From an uncultured Alphaproteobacteria bacterium (GTDB lineage Bacteria > Pseudomonadota > Alphaproteobacteria > RF32 > CAG-239): DNA of 50,369 nucleotides. How positions within the stretch are numbered: the first letter of the stretch is position 1; the number at the start of each line of letters is the position of its first letter. The stretch lies in the NCBI GenBank assembly GCA_934276635.1, contig CAKQTH010000008.1:1-50369 (forward strand). Direction: 5' to 3'. Positions 22,593 through 30,377 of this stretch are shown here, one piece after another. A program made the translations under genes and the position numbers. Under the pieces are notes generated by a model that saw nothing but the letters and a program-made list of their open reading frames with translations, was not told the DNA's origin and made no database searches.

Positions 22593-25500
22593 ATGAAATT
22601 TTACAATGAGGAAAAGGCGAAGGCCGATTTTGTTCAGATAGAAAAAGAGATTCTCGAATTTTGGAACAATAATCATATTTTTGAAAAATCAATCAAAAAC
22701 CGCAGCAAAGCGGAAGAGTTTGTGTTTTATGACGGCCCTCCGTTTGCAAATGGAACTCCGCACTACGGGCATATTATGGTATCTTATGTTAAAGATGTTG
22801 TGGCTCGTTTTCAGACAATGAACGGCAAAAAGGTTGAGCGTCGTCTGGGGTGGGACTGCCACGGGCTTCCGGCCGAAATGTCGGCTGAAAAACAGCTCGG
22901 AGTTTCCGGTCACAAGCAGATTGAAGAGTTCGGTGTTGAAAAATTTAATGATTTTTGCCGACAAGATGTTTTGAAATATTCCAATATTTGGGTCGGAATG
23001 TTCAACCGCATCGGCCGTTGGGTAGATTTTTCACATGATTATAAAACGATGGATCTGCCGTTTATGGAAAGCGTTATCCACAATTTTAAGACGCTTTATG
23101 ACAAAGGTCTGATGTATGAAGACTACCGCGTTTTGCCGTATTCGTGGGCGGCTGAAACTCCGCTTTCAAATATGGAAGTCAACCTCGGCTACAAGGACAA
23201 AACCGATAATGCGATTACGGTGATGTTCAAGCTTGAAAACGGTATGAATATTTTGGTCTGGACGACAACTCCGTGGACGCTTCCGTCAAACCTGATGCTC
23301 GCAGTCGGCAAAGACATTGATTATGCGGTTATGGAAGAGGGCGGCGAAAAATATATTATCGGCGAGGCACTGCTCCCGAGATATAAAAAACAGCTGGAAA
23401 ACGCCGTTAAGGTCGGCTCGATGAAAGGCGACGATTTAATCGGCCTGAGCTATGAACCGATGTTCCCGTATTTCAAACATCTGAAAGAAAAAGGCTGCTT
23501 TAAGGTTTTGAGTGGGGAGTTTGTTTCTACCGAAGACGGTACCGGCGTTGTTCATATTGCCCCGGGTTTCGGTCAGGACGACTTTGAAGCATGCCGCGCC
23601 TGCAATCCCGATTTTCCGGTTGTGTGCCCGGTTGATGAGGCCGGAAAGTTTACATCTGAAGTTTCTGATTATGAGGGAAAACAGGTGTTTGAAACCAACG
23701 AGCCGATTATGCAGCTGTTAAAAGAGCGCGGAATTTTGGTGAAAAAAGAACAATACACGCACTCATACCCGTTCTGCTGGCGTACCGATACTCCGTTGAT
23801 TTATAAGGCGATGTCGAGCTGGTTTGTTAAGGTTACGCAGTTCCGCGATGAAATGGTTGCGAACAATCAGCAGATTAACTGGACGCCGGAACACATTAAG
23901 GATGGTCGTTTCGGCAAATGGCTTGAAGGTGCAAGAGACTGGTCGATTTCGCGCAATCGTTTTTGGGGCACTCCAATTCCGGTTTGGAAGTCGGATAATC
24001 CGAAGTTCCCGAGAGTTGATGTTTTCGGCTCAATCGCAGAGATTAAGGAAAAAACAGGCTTTGAGGTTACAAACCTGCACCGTCCGTATATTGACGAAGT
24101 TGTTTATCCGAACCCTGATGATCCGAGCGGAAAAACAATGATGCGCAGAGTTTCCGATGTGTTTGACTGCTGGTTTGAATCCGGTTCGATGCCGTATGCG
24201 CAGATTCACTATCCGTTTGAAAACAAAGAGTGGTTTGAAAAACATTTTCCGGCAGATTTCATTGTGGAGGCAATTGATCAGACCCGCGGATGGTTCTATA
24301 CTCTGACGGTTCTGTCAACCGCGCTGCATCACAAACCGGCCTTCAAAAACTGTATATGTACCGGACTGTTGATGGCCGAAGACGGGCAAAAGCTCTCAAA
24401 GCGCCTGAAAAACTATCCTGATCCGTTTGATGTTCTGGAAAATATCGGTTCGGATTCTTTGCGCTGGTTTTTGGTTTCTTCTCCGGTTTTGAAGGGCGGA
24501 AATCTGGCAGTTGACAAAGAGGGCAAAGAGATTGCAAAATCGTCTCGTGCGGCGCAGATTCCGTTCTGGAACGCATATTATTTCTTTACACTGTATGCAA
24601 ATGCCGAAGATTATCAGGCAAAAGAAATTTATCATTCCGACGAGGCAATAGACAACTATATTCTTTCAAAATTGAAAAAGTTGGCGCAAATTTGCAAAAC
24701 ATCGCTCGAAACTTATGATGTTTCAACGGCTTGTGCCGAAATTGCGTCGTTTATGGAAATTTTGAGCAACTGGTATATCCGCCGTTCGCGCGATCGTTTT
24801 TGGAAAGGCGAACCGCAGGCATTTGACACATTGTATACGGTTTTGGTAAACTTGAGCAAGATTTTGGCTCCTCTGATGCCGTTTATGAGCGAATATGTGT
24901 TCAAAAATCTGACCGGCAAAGAGAGTGTTCATCTTGAAGATTATCCGTCGCTTGCCGAAATTGATTTTGATGCAAAACTGGTTGAGGATATGGATTTTGT
25001 TCAAGACTTGTGTTCGACTGCAAAGTCTATTCGTGAAGAAAACAACCTGCGCAATCGTCTGCCGCTGAATTCTCTGACTCTTGCTGGGGCATCGCTCAGT
25101 GCTCCGTATCAGGAAATTGTCAAAGACGAGCTCAATGTGAAGAATGTATATTTTGATTCAAACATTGAAGACTATGCGGACAAGACCGTATATCTGTATA
25201 CTCCGCTGCTTGGCAAAACTTTGGGCAAAGATATGGGCGCGGTTATGGCATCTTATAAGCAGAAAAATTATGAGCTTTTGCCGGACGGAACTCTTTCTAT
25301 CGGCGGCAAAGTCCTGACAAACGATTTGTTTGAGGCCAGATTGTTGATGAAATCCGGCGTTGCCGGAAAAGCCTTTGCGCAAAATCGCGCGGTTGTGACG
25401 CTTGATACAAATGTTACGCCGGAGCTCAAACGCGAAGGAATGGCGCGCGACTTTGTTCGTATGATTCAAACTTTGCGCAAAGACAAAGATTTCAATATTT

Positions 25501-25679
25501 CTGACAGAATCGAGCTTTGTTATGAGGCAAAAGACGCCGAATTGGCAGAGGCTCTGAAGGAAAATGAAACCTATATCGCAGAGCAGGTTTTGGCTACCAA
25601 AGTTTGCAACACTTGCAGCCGCGGAACCGAAGGTGACATAGAAGGGTATAGGGTTGTGTATGATGCAACCGTAATGTAA
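22593..25679 (+). CDS. ileS: Isoleucyl-tRNA synthetase, eukaryote-like (type 2)
   Basis: 1028 residues from the ATG at 22593; an in-frame GTG 12 bases earlier is an alternative. The HIGH motif is HYGH (57-60) in GPPFANGTPHYGH, and the KMSKS motif is KLSKR followed by LKNYPDP. KLSKRLKNYPDP and the length are those of the IleRS2 group shared with eukaryotes, archaea and mupirocin-tolerant bacteria, rather than IleRS1 with KMSKSKGN. It charges tRNA-Ile with isoleucine and edits valine. The gene has its own promoter and a long leader with an Ile-rich peptide. A bidirectional terminator and two long hairpin repeats follow. Confidence 0.96.
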   Translation: MKFYNEEKAKADFVQIEKEILEFWNNNHIFEKSIKNRSKAEEFVFYDGPPFANGTPHYGHIMVSYVKDVVARFQTMNGKKVERRLGWDCHGLPAEMSAEKQLGVSGHKQIEEFGVEKFNDFCRQDVLKYSNIWVGMFNRIGRWVDFSHDYKTMDLPFMESVIHNFKTLYDKGLMYEDYRVLPYSWAAETPLSNMEVNLGYKDKTDNAITVMFKLENGMNILVWTTTPWTLPSNLMLAVGKDIDYAVMEEGGEKYIIGEALLPRYKKQLENAVKVGSMKGDDLIGLSYEPMFPYFKHLKEKGCFKVLSGEFVSTEDGTGVVHIAPGFGQDDFEACRACNPDFPVVCPVDEAGKFTSEVSDYEGKQVFETNEPIMQLLKERGILVKKEQYTHSYPFCWRTDTPLIYKAMSSWFVKVTQFRDEMVANNQQINWTPEHIKDGRFGKWLEGARDWSISRNRFWGTPIPVWKSDNPKFPRVDVFGSIAEIKEKTGFEVTNLHRPYIDEVVYPNPDDPSGKTMMRRVSDVFDCWFESGSMPYAQIHYPFENKEWFEKHFPADFIVEAIDQTRGWFYTLTVLSTALHHKPAFKNCICTGLLMAEDGQKLSKRLKNYPDPFDVLENIGSDSLRWFLVSSPVLKGGNLAVDKEGKEIAKSSRAAQIPFWNAYYFFTLYANAEDYQAKEIYHSDEAIDNYILSKLKKLAQICKTSLETYDVSTACAEIASFMEILSNWYIRRSRDRFWKGEPQAFDTLYTVLVNLSKILAPLMPFMSEYVFKNLTGKESVHLEDYPSLAEIDFDAKLVEDMDFVQDLCSTAKSIREENNLRNRLPLNSLTLAGASLSAPYQEIVKDELNVKNVYFDSNIEDYADKTVYLYTPLLGKTLGKDMGAVMASYKQKNYELLPDGTLSIGGKVLTNDLFEARLLMKSGVAGKAFAQNRAVVTLDTNVTPELKREGMARDFVRMIQTLRKDKDFNISDRIELCYEAKDAELAEALKENETYIAEQVLATKVCNTCSRGTEGDIEGYRVVYDATVM

Positions 25680-25689
25680 AAGCTCGTCC

Positions 25690-25801
25690 GGCGGGCATCT
25701 GATACAGAAATTACAGGTAAATCGTTCGGTCGTGTATGTCTTTATACACTCGCTCGCAATTTCCTTTATTTCTTATCACCTACCACGCCGGCCGAGCTTT
25801 T
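25690..25801 (+). repeat. Long-hairpin repeat, copy 1
   Basis: A 112-base unit repeated at a 123-base offset with two differences. Each unit can fold on itself: GATA-AGAAAT-AGG pairs with the later CC-ATTTCT-TATC part, the top is GTGTAT-GTCTTT-ATACAC, and the outer arms are GGCGG and CGCCGGC. In copy 1 the flank AGCTCG (25681) also pairs with CGAGCT, making a larger stem before TTTTATT. Confidence 0.85.
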
Positions 25802-25812
25802 ATTAAAGAGCA

Positions 25813-25924
25813 GGCGGGCATCTGATACAGAAATTGCAGGTAAATCGTTCGGTCGTGTATGTCTTTATACACTCGCTCGCGATTTCCTTTATTTCTTATC
25901 ACCTACCACGCCGGCCGAGCTTTA
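25813..25924 (+). repeat. Long-hairpin repeat, copy 2
   Basis: Second copy of the unit at 25690-25801, differing at two positions (ATTGCAGG for ATTACAGG, and CGCGATTT for CGCAATTT). One change in each arm of the hairpin suggests they could be compensating pairs, which would point to selection on RNA or cruciform structure. Confidence 0.85.
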
Positions 25925-25932
25925 TAAAATAC

Positions 25933-25965
25933 AAAAAAGGCGCAGATAAAAATCTGCGCTTTTTT
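25933..25965. terminator. Bidirectional terminator downstream of ileS
   Basis: GCGCAGAT (25940-25947) pairs with ATCTGCGC (25952-25959) around AAAA with six A before and six T after. Confidence 0.88.
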
Positions 25966-25992
25966 GATGCAAGGTCTTTCCGCCGGAGACTT

Positions 25993-26067
25993 ATGAAAAA
26001 ACATATGATTGAGCTTGGAGAGAACAACCACTCGCCATATCGGCGGAAAGATAATATCCTTATTTAA
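25993..26067 (+). CDS. Possible small ORF (24 aa) inside an inverted repeat
   Basis: A 24-residue frame, beginning MKKHMIELGENNH, with GGAG 5 bases before the ATG. It lies between the arms of a perfect 10-base inverted repeat (CTTTCCGCCG 25976-25985, CGGCGGAAAG 26041-26050) and overlaps the last codons of the reverse-strand prepilin-like gene. No promoter is evident and the upstream terminator isolates it, so it may not be expressed. Confidence 0.2.
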   Translation: MKKHMIELGENNHSPYRRKDNILI

Positions 26068-26632
26068 ATCTCCAGATAAGAGAGCATGTGTTTTCTGTTG
26101 AAGAACAACCACATAACGAGCTTACTACTCCAACAACACCAGATGCTAAATCAGCAACTCCTGCGCCCGTTTTTACAGTTTCAGCTTTAAGACTCCCCGT
26201 AAAACCTAAAAATCCTGAAGCAGAACCCCAATCAGCCGTTACCAATGTAGAACATGCGTCTTTTGATAATCCAGCAAACTGTACATCAAAAGAATATGTA
26301 TCATTACCAATACTTACTTCAACAGCACCGCCCATTGCATTTTTAACAACTTTATTTGAAGATTTGTAGTCTTTATCCATTTCTTCCGGAAATAATCCAA
26401 GACTGTGAGCAACATCTGTTGTTAAGTCTTTATAATTGCCTTGTCCGGCAAATGTTGTTCTGATATTTGCTGCAGTCATCGTAACCTGATCAACAACCTT
26501 ATTTGTTTTATATTTTGCCATAGCTTTGGAGTATCCTGCGATACCGGCAACGGACAAAACACCGACGATTGCGAGCACGCCGAGCATTTCAATCATTGAA
26601 CGGCCGCTCTGCTCAATAGTATATTTATTCAT
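26060..26632 (-). CDS. Type IV prepilin-like protein (paralogue 2)
   Basis: 190 residues. The N-terminus MNKYTIEQSG is followed by RSMIEMLGVLAIVGV and a hydrophobic helix, then GYSKAMAKYKTNK; Glu is at +5 after the Gly and Arg replaces the usual aromatic +1. The globular part has SKDACSTLVTADWG and a cysteine cluster near the C-terminus (CGCSSTENTC), as in paralogue 1 at 10080-10634, while the middle is strongly diverged. This pattern of a constant N-terminus with a variable body fits pilin-like surface subunits. A TTGACA box with eight G lies upstream. Confidence 0.87.
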   Translation of the reverse strand: MNKYTIEQSGRSMIEMLGVLAIVGVLSVAGIAGYSKAMAKYKTNKVVDQVTMTAANIRTTFAGQGNYKDLTTDVAHSLGLFPEEMDKDYKSSNKVVKNAMGGAVEVSIGNDTYSFDVQFAGLSKDACSTLVTADWGSASGFLGFTGSLKAETVKTGAGVADLASGVVGVVSSLCGCSSTENTCSLIWRFK

Positions 26633-26728
26633 AATTTAATTCCTCTCGTTTGTTAAAGAATTTCTCTCCAATAGCGTTGCGAATCTCCCAACGCTTGAGG
26701 TCAGTCTACCCCCCCCCGTCAAATGTCA
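26633..26728 (-). promoter_or_regulatory. Upstream region with TTGACA box and G8 tract
   Basis: Reverse strand: CCTTGACA, six bases (TTTGAC), eight G (plus-strand C run 26709-26716), TAGACT, then AGCGTT/AACGCT inverted arms and a purine-rich ribosome site. TAGACT is 14 bases from TTGACA, the same spacing as TAAAAT at the other prepilin-like gene, although the rest of the leader is unrelated. Confidence 0.6.
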
Positions 26729-26775
26729 AGGACTTTTTCAAAAATTGTGATATTTTGTTGTTTTCAGGCAAAAAA

Positions 26776-26800
26776 ATACCCCGCATTCTGCTGCGGGGTG
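26776..26800 (-). terminator. Terminator of the guanine deaminase gene
   Basis: ACCCCGCA (26778-26785) pairs with TGCGGGGT (26792-26799); on the reverse strand the tail is ATTTTTTT. Confidence 0.9.
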
Positions 26801-26816
26801 TTGCTTTTATGGCTTT

Positions 26817-27272
26817 TTAATATTCTTTATGACCTGAGAGGTTCTTCCATTTCTGCATAATTTCAACAGCTTCCGGAATTTCCATTTTTTTAAGTTCGAT
26901 CGGATCGTCTTCATAAAAAACGCGGTCGCGGAAACCGATATCTTCCGCATCATAGCGGTCTGCCGCATAATAAACGGTGGAGATATTTGCCCATTTGCAG
27001 GCATTCAGACACATCGGGCAGGGCTCGCAAGAAGTATACAAAATGCAGCCACTTAAATCAAAAGTGCCCAAATTTTTGCAGGCGTTGCGAATCGCGACAA
27101 CTTCGCCATGCGCGGTCGGATCATTATCCAAAACCACATGATTGTACCCTTCACCGACCAAATTTCCGTTTGCGTCAACAATAACGCAGCCGAACGGCGA
27201 GCTCCCGTTTTCAACAGAAAAATCACTCAGAGCAATGGCTTTGCGCAGGTTGTCAAAATGATTGATAGTCAT
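26817..27272 (-). CDS. Guanine deaminase-like nucleoside/base deaminase
   Basis: 151 residues, the size of the small bacterial GuaD. The zinc site is HGE at 55-57 (TAHGEVVAIRNAC) and PCPMC at 84-88 (TSCEPCPMCL). After it come NISTVYYAADRYDAEDIGF and a C-terminal helical tail, features of the GuaD branch rather than tRNA adenosine deaminase TadA. The usual HAE is HGE here. It would convert guanine to xanthine and ammonia, but other purine or pterin substrates are possible. An unknown gene lies 3 bases upstream in the same unit. Confidence 0.82.
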   Translation of the reverse strand: MTINHFDNLRKAIALSDFSVENGSSPFGCVIVDANGNLVGEGYNHVVLDNDPTAHGEVVAIRNACKNLGTFDLSGCILYTSCEPCPMCLNACKWANISTVYYAADRYDAEDIGFRDRVFYEDDPIELKKMEIPEAVEIMQKWKNLSGHKEY

Positions 27273-27275
27273 AAT

Positions 27276-27689
27276 TTATCTTTCTTTGGAACTGGCAATA
27301 GAACGAACAATAGTGCTCGTCTGGCGGATTTCGGCCTTATTTTCAGCAGCAACTGGGTGATATTTTACCTGTTCGATTTTTGCAAACTGATAATTTTCAT
27401 CGCACGGGCGAATTGCGCCATGTTCATTGCGGGCATATCTTTTAACTATTTCGCCGTTTGCATAGAGATTATATTTGTCTTTGCCGTATTCTACTTTGTC
27501 AAAATGTTCATTGCCGAAAACATCAACGCCGCGAACGCCGCCGTCAACATCTTGCATCAGGCAGTTTTCAATAACTTCACCTTTGTCATTAACCTCTTTA
27601 TACCATGTCAGGTCACCAAAATTTTCTTCAAGGCAGTTTTCGTCATATTTGCCTTCAAGAGCTTTGGTAGTCATCTTATTTTTTGCCAT
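27276..27689 (-). CDS. Hypothetical protein upstream of the deaminase
   Basis: 137 residues from the ATG at 27689, preceded by GGAGG; an in-frame ATG at 27701 lies within the ribosome-site region. No signal peptide or membrane segment. It is acidic, with short beta-like repeats such as VFGNEHFDKVEYGKDKY and LYANGEIVKRYARN that resemble the tyrosine/glycine units of the protein at 256-990, but the similarity is weak. Family unknown. Its promoter is clear and it is tightly linked to the deaminase gene (3-base gap). Confidence 0.65.
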   Translation of the reverse strand: MAKNKMTTKALEGKYDENCLEENFGDLTWYKEVNDKGEVIENCLMQDVDGGVRGVDVFGNEHFDKVEYGKDKYNLYANGEIVKRYARNEHGAIRPCDENYQFAKIEQVKYHPVAAENKAEIRQTSTIVRSIASSKER

Positions 27690-27716
27690 AATTTCCTCCA
27701 TTACATTCTTTTGTCA

Positions 27717-27745
27717 TATATACACTATTTTGTACAAAAAAACAA
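27717..27745 (-). promoter_or_regulatory. Promoter of the 27276-27689 gene and deaminase
   Basis: Reverse strand TTGTTT (27745-27740), 17-base spacer, TATATA (27722-27717), 28 bases before the ATG. Confidence 0.6.
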
Positions 27746-27746
27746 C

Positions 27747-27787
27747 AAAAAAATGCGCTCTGCAAAAATATTTTTCACAAAGCGCAC
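27747..27787 (-). terminator. pgk terminator
   Basis: TGCGCTCTGC and the imperfect partner CACAAAGCGCA form a stem (27754-27787); the reverse strand continues with TTTTTTT. Confidence 0.8.
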
Positions 27788-27807
27788 CAAAATAAGCTTT
27801 TTTTATG

Positions 27808-29016
27808 CTATTTTTTGAAGATTACGACTCCGGGGAGTTCTTTTCCTTCCATCCATTCTAAGAACGCACCGCCGGCGGTTGAAATGTATGAAAACTTGTC
27901 TGCAACTCCTGCATTTTCAAGCGCGGAAACAGTATCGCCGCCGCCTGCAACGCTCATAATCTTTCCGGCCGCGGTAAGCTCGGCCACTTTTTTTGCAACC
28001 AAATTTGTTGCATTGTCGAAAGGCTTCAGCTCAAACGCGCCCAAAGGTCCGTTCCAAACAATCGTCTTGCATTCTTCCATTTTTTTGTTGATGGCATCAA
28101 TGCTCTTTTGTCCAACATCGAGGAGGTGAACTCCTTCTGCCGGAATATGCTGACAATCAACAACTTCGAACGGACTGTTTGCCGCAAATTCTTTTGCCGC
28201 AACAACATCAACCGGAAGAATAATCTCACAGTTGTTTTCTTTTGCGGTTTTCATAATTTGTTTTGCGGTATCAACCATATCCGGTTGCAACAGCGAATTG
28301 TTTTCGGTAACGGTTTCAATGCCGTTTGCGCGCATAAATGTGTGCGCCATACCGCCCGAAATTACAAGCTTGTCAACTCTTTTTACCAGATTGTTGAGCA
28401 AATCGAGCTTTGTAGAAACCTTAGAGCCCCCGACAATTGCCATCAACGGGCGTTTCGGGTTGTTCAAACCTTCGGTCAGGGCATTAACTTCTTCCTGCAT
28501 CAACAAACCCATAGCCGACGGACGCAGCATCGGAGCCGCAACCATGGAAGCATGAGCTCTGTGCGCCGTAGAAAACGCATCGGATACATATACATCAATC
28601 GGAGCAACCAGTTTTTTTGCAAATTCTTCGTCTCCTTTGCTTTCTTCTTTGTAATAGCGCAGGTTTTCAAGCAAAAGAATTTGGTCGTTTTTCATATTTT
28701 TTACCGCATCGGCAACTTTCGGTCCGATGCAATCGTCAACAAATACAACCTCTTTGCCCAATGCTTTTTGCAAATCTGGCACAATGTTTTTGAGCGAATT
28801 TTTAACATCGCCGAAGCCTTCCGGACGGCCGAAGTGCGAAACAACGACAACTTTTGCACCCATATCCATCAGCTTTTTGATGGTCGGAATTGTGCGGTCG
28901 ATGCGCGCTGTGTTTGTAACTTTCAAATTTTCATCAACCGGAACATTCAAATCGGCGCGGAGCATAACGGTTTTGCCGTGCAAATCGCCGAGATCCTCAA
29001 TTGTTTTATATTCCAT
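27808..29016 (-). CDS. pgk: Phosphoglycerate kinase
   Basis: 402 residues, normal length. The N-domain has VMLRADLNVPVDENLKV and SHFGRPEG; the substrate region has HRAHASMVA. The nucleotide domain has GGSKVSTKLDLL, WNGPLGAFE and the hinge/ATP loop SVAGGGDTVSALE. It makes ATP and 3-phosphoglycerate in glycolysis. It lies 69 bases downstream of gap with a hairpin between, so pgk receives a part of gap transcription. Confidence 0.97.
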   Translation of the reverse strand: MEYKTIEDLGDLHGKTVMLRADLNVPVDENLKVTNTARIDRTIPTIKKLMDMGAKVVVVSHFGRPEGFGDVKNSLKNIVPDLQKALGKEVVFVDDCIGPKVADAVKNMKNDQILLLENLRYYKEESKGDEEFAKKLVAPIDVYVSDAFSTAHRAHASMVAAPMLRPSAMGLLMQEEVNALTEGLNNPKRPLMAIVGGSKVSTKLDLLNNLVKRVDKLVISGGMAHTFMRANGIETVTENNSLLQPDMVDTAKQIMKTAKENNCEIILPVDVVAAKEFAANSPFEVVDCQHIPAEGVHLLDVGQKSIDAINKKMEECKTIVWNGPLGAFELKPFDNATNLVAKKVAELTAAGKIMSVAGGGDTVSALENAGVADKFSYISTAGGAFLEWMEGKELPGVVIFKK

Positions 29017-29032
29017 AATTTCAAAATCCTCA

Positions 29033-29068
29033 TAAAAAAGCCCTCCGGCAGAACTTGTCGAGAGGGCT
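29033..29068 (-). terminator. Hairpin between gap and pgk
   Basis: AGCCCTC (29039-29045) pairs with GAGGGCT (29062-29068); on the reverse strand six T follow. As it stands in the gap-pgk spacer it may act as a partial terminator that lowers pgk relative to gap. Confidence 0.7.
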
Positions 29069-29085
29069 CTGTGTTATCTCATTGA

Positions 29086-30102
29086 TTAACCGCGAAAAGC
29101 TTTTGCCATTGCAACAGCTGTATCGCTCATCTTGTTGGAGAAGCCCCATTCATTGTCATACCATGAAACAATGCGGATAAAGTCTCCGTCAACGATTTTT
29201 GTCTGGCCTGCATCAAAAATAGATGTGTGGGCATCAGAAACAAAATCTTGAGAAACGAGCGGTTCGTCATTGTATTCCAAAATACCTTTGAGTTCGCCTT
29301 CAGATGCTTTTTTCATAGCAACGTTGATTTCTTCTGCGGTAACAGTTTTTTCCGGCAAGAATGTCAAATCAACCAGAGAAACATCTGGAGTCGGAACGCG
29401 GATTGCGGAACCGTCAAGCTTTCCGGCCAATTGCGGCAAAACCAAACCAACGGCTTTTGCAGCGCCTGTCGAGGTCGGAATAATGTTCAAAGCGGCAGCT
29501 CTTCCGCGATACGGATCTTTCGGGTGAACAATATCCAAAGTTCTCTGATCGCCTGTATAAGAGTGAACGGTTGTCATATAACCTTTTTTAATTCCGCAGA
29601 GTTCTTGCAAAACTTTGGCAACCGGAGCCAGACAGTTTGTGGTGCATGAAGCATTCGAAACAACCAAATCTTCTTTAGTCAGAGTGTTTTGGTTTACGCC
29701 GAATACGATAGTTTTGTCAGCGCCTTTTGCCGGAGCGGAAATCAAAACCTGTTTAGCGCCTGCTTTAAGATGAACGGAAGCTTTTTCTTTGTCGGCAAAA
29801 ATACCGGTGCATTCCATAACAACATCGATATCCAAATCTTTCCACGGGAGGTTAAGCGGATCTTTTTCAGCAAATACCTTAATTTTGTGACCATTAACCG
29901 TAATAGAGTTTTCATCAGCTGAAACTTCACCATTAAAACGACCGTGAACAGAATCATATTTCAACAAACGAGCGTTATCAATCGGTTTACCCAAATCGTT
30001 GATTGCAACCAATTCAATATCTGTACGGCCAGATTCTACCATTGCACGGTGTGTCAAACGACCGATACGACCATAACCGTTTATAGCTACGCGAACTACC
30101 AT
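29086..30102 (-). CDS. gap: Glyceraldehyde-3-phosphate dehydrogenase
   Basis: 338 residues from the ATG at 30102, with AAGGA upstream; a TTG two codons earlier is possible. The NAD loop is INGYGRIGRL, the catalytic Cys is in SNASCTTNCLAP, the S-loop includes DPYRGRAAALNIIPTSTGAA, and WYDNEWGFSNKM is at the end. It oxidises glyceraldehyde 3-phosphate to 1,3-bisphosphoglycerate, upstream of pgk in pathway and operon. The leader of about 85 bases can form two hairpins. Only one gap gene is in view. Confidence 0.97.
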   Translation of the reverse strand: MVVRVAINGYGRIGRLTHRAMVESGRTDIELVAINDLGKPIDNARLLKYDSVHGRFNGEVSADENSITVNGHKIKVFAEKDPLNLPWKDLDIDVVMECTGIFADKEKASVHLKAGAKQVLISAPAKGADKTIVFGVNQNTLTKEDLVVSNASCTTNCLAPVAKVLQELCGIKKGYMTTVHSYTGDQRTLDIVHPKDPYRGRAAALNIIPTSTGAAKAVGLVLPQLAGKLDGSAIRVPTPDVSLVDLTFLPEKTVTAEEINVAMKKASEGELKGILEYNDEPLVSQDFVSDAHTSIFDAGQTKIVDGDFIRIVSWYDNEWGFSNKMSDTAVAMAKAFRG

Positions 30103-30377
30103 TTTCAAAAATCCTTATCATAATCAAACGCGGAACGCCCCGCGCCGGCATTAGCGGAAAGCTCTGTTCTCCGCCATTGAGCAACAATTTATCATTAAAA
30201 TATATTTTTTCAAGCCAAAAAATTAACAATACACGATTTTAAGAAAATTGTTCGTTATATCAAATAATTATGCGAAAACTGCGACGGTTTCCGAAAAGTG
30301 CCTACTTTACATTTTTCCGGCACGGTATTATCCTTTGAAACAATGTGAAAAATTTTGTGATTTCGGAGATTGTACTA
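30103..30377. promoter_or_regulatory. Divergent gap/aas intergenic region
   Basis: On the reverse strand TTGAAA with TAAATT 16 bases later (about 30215-30188) is a possible gap promoter. The leader then carries GCGGA/TCCGC and CGCGG/CCGCG hairpins before the gap ribosome site. On the forward strand no convincing promoter is visible; CGGAG at 30364 is the ribosome site of the next gene. Confidence 0.45.

Noticed and set aside
25690..25924. Tandem repeats considered as a CRISPR array
   Set aside because: Only two units of 112 bases separated by 11 bases, each self-complementary throughout; no short repeats with unique spacers and no cas genes.
28108..29085. Long open frame (325 codons) on the forward strand opposite pgk
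   Set aside because: Antisense shadow of the conserved pgk gene; no promoter or ribosome site and no recognisable domain.
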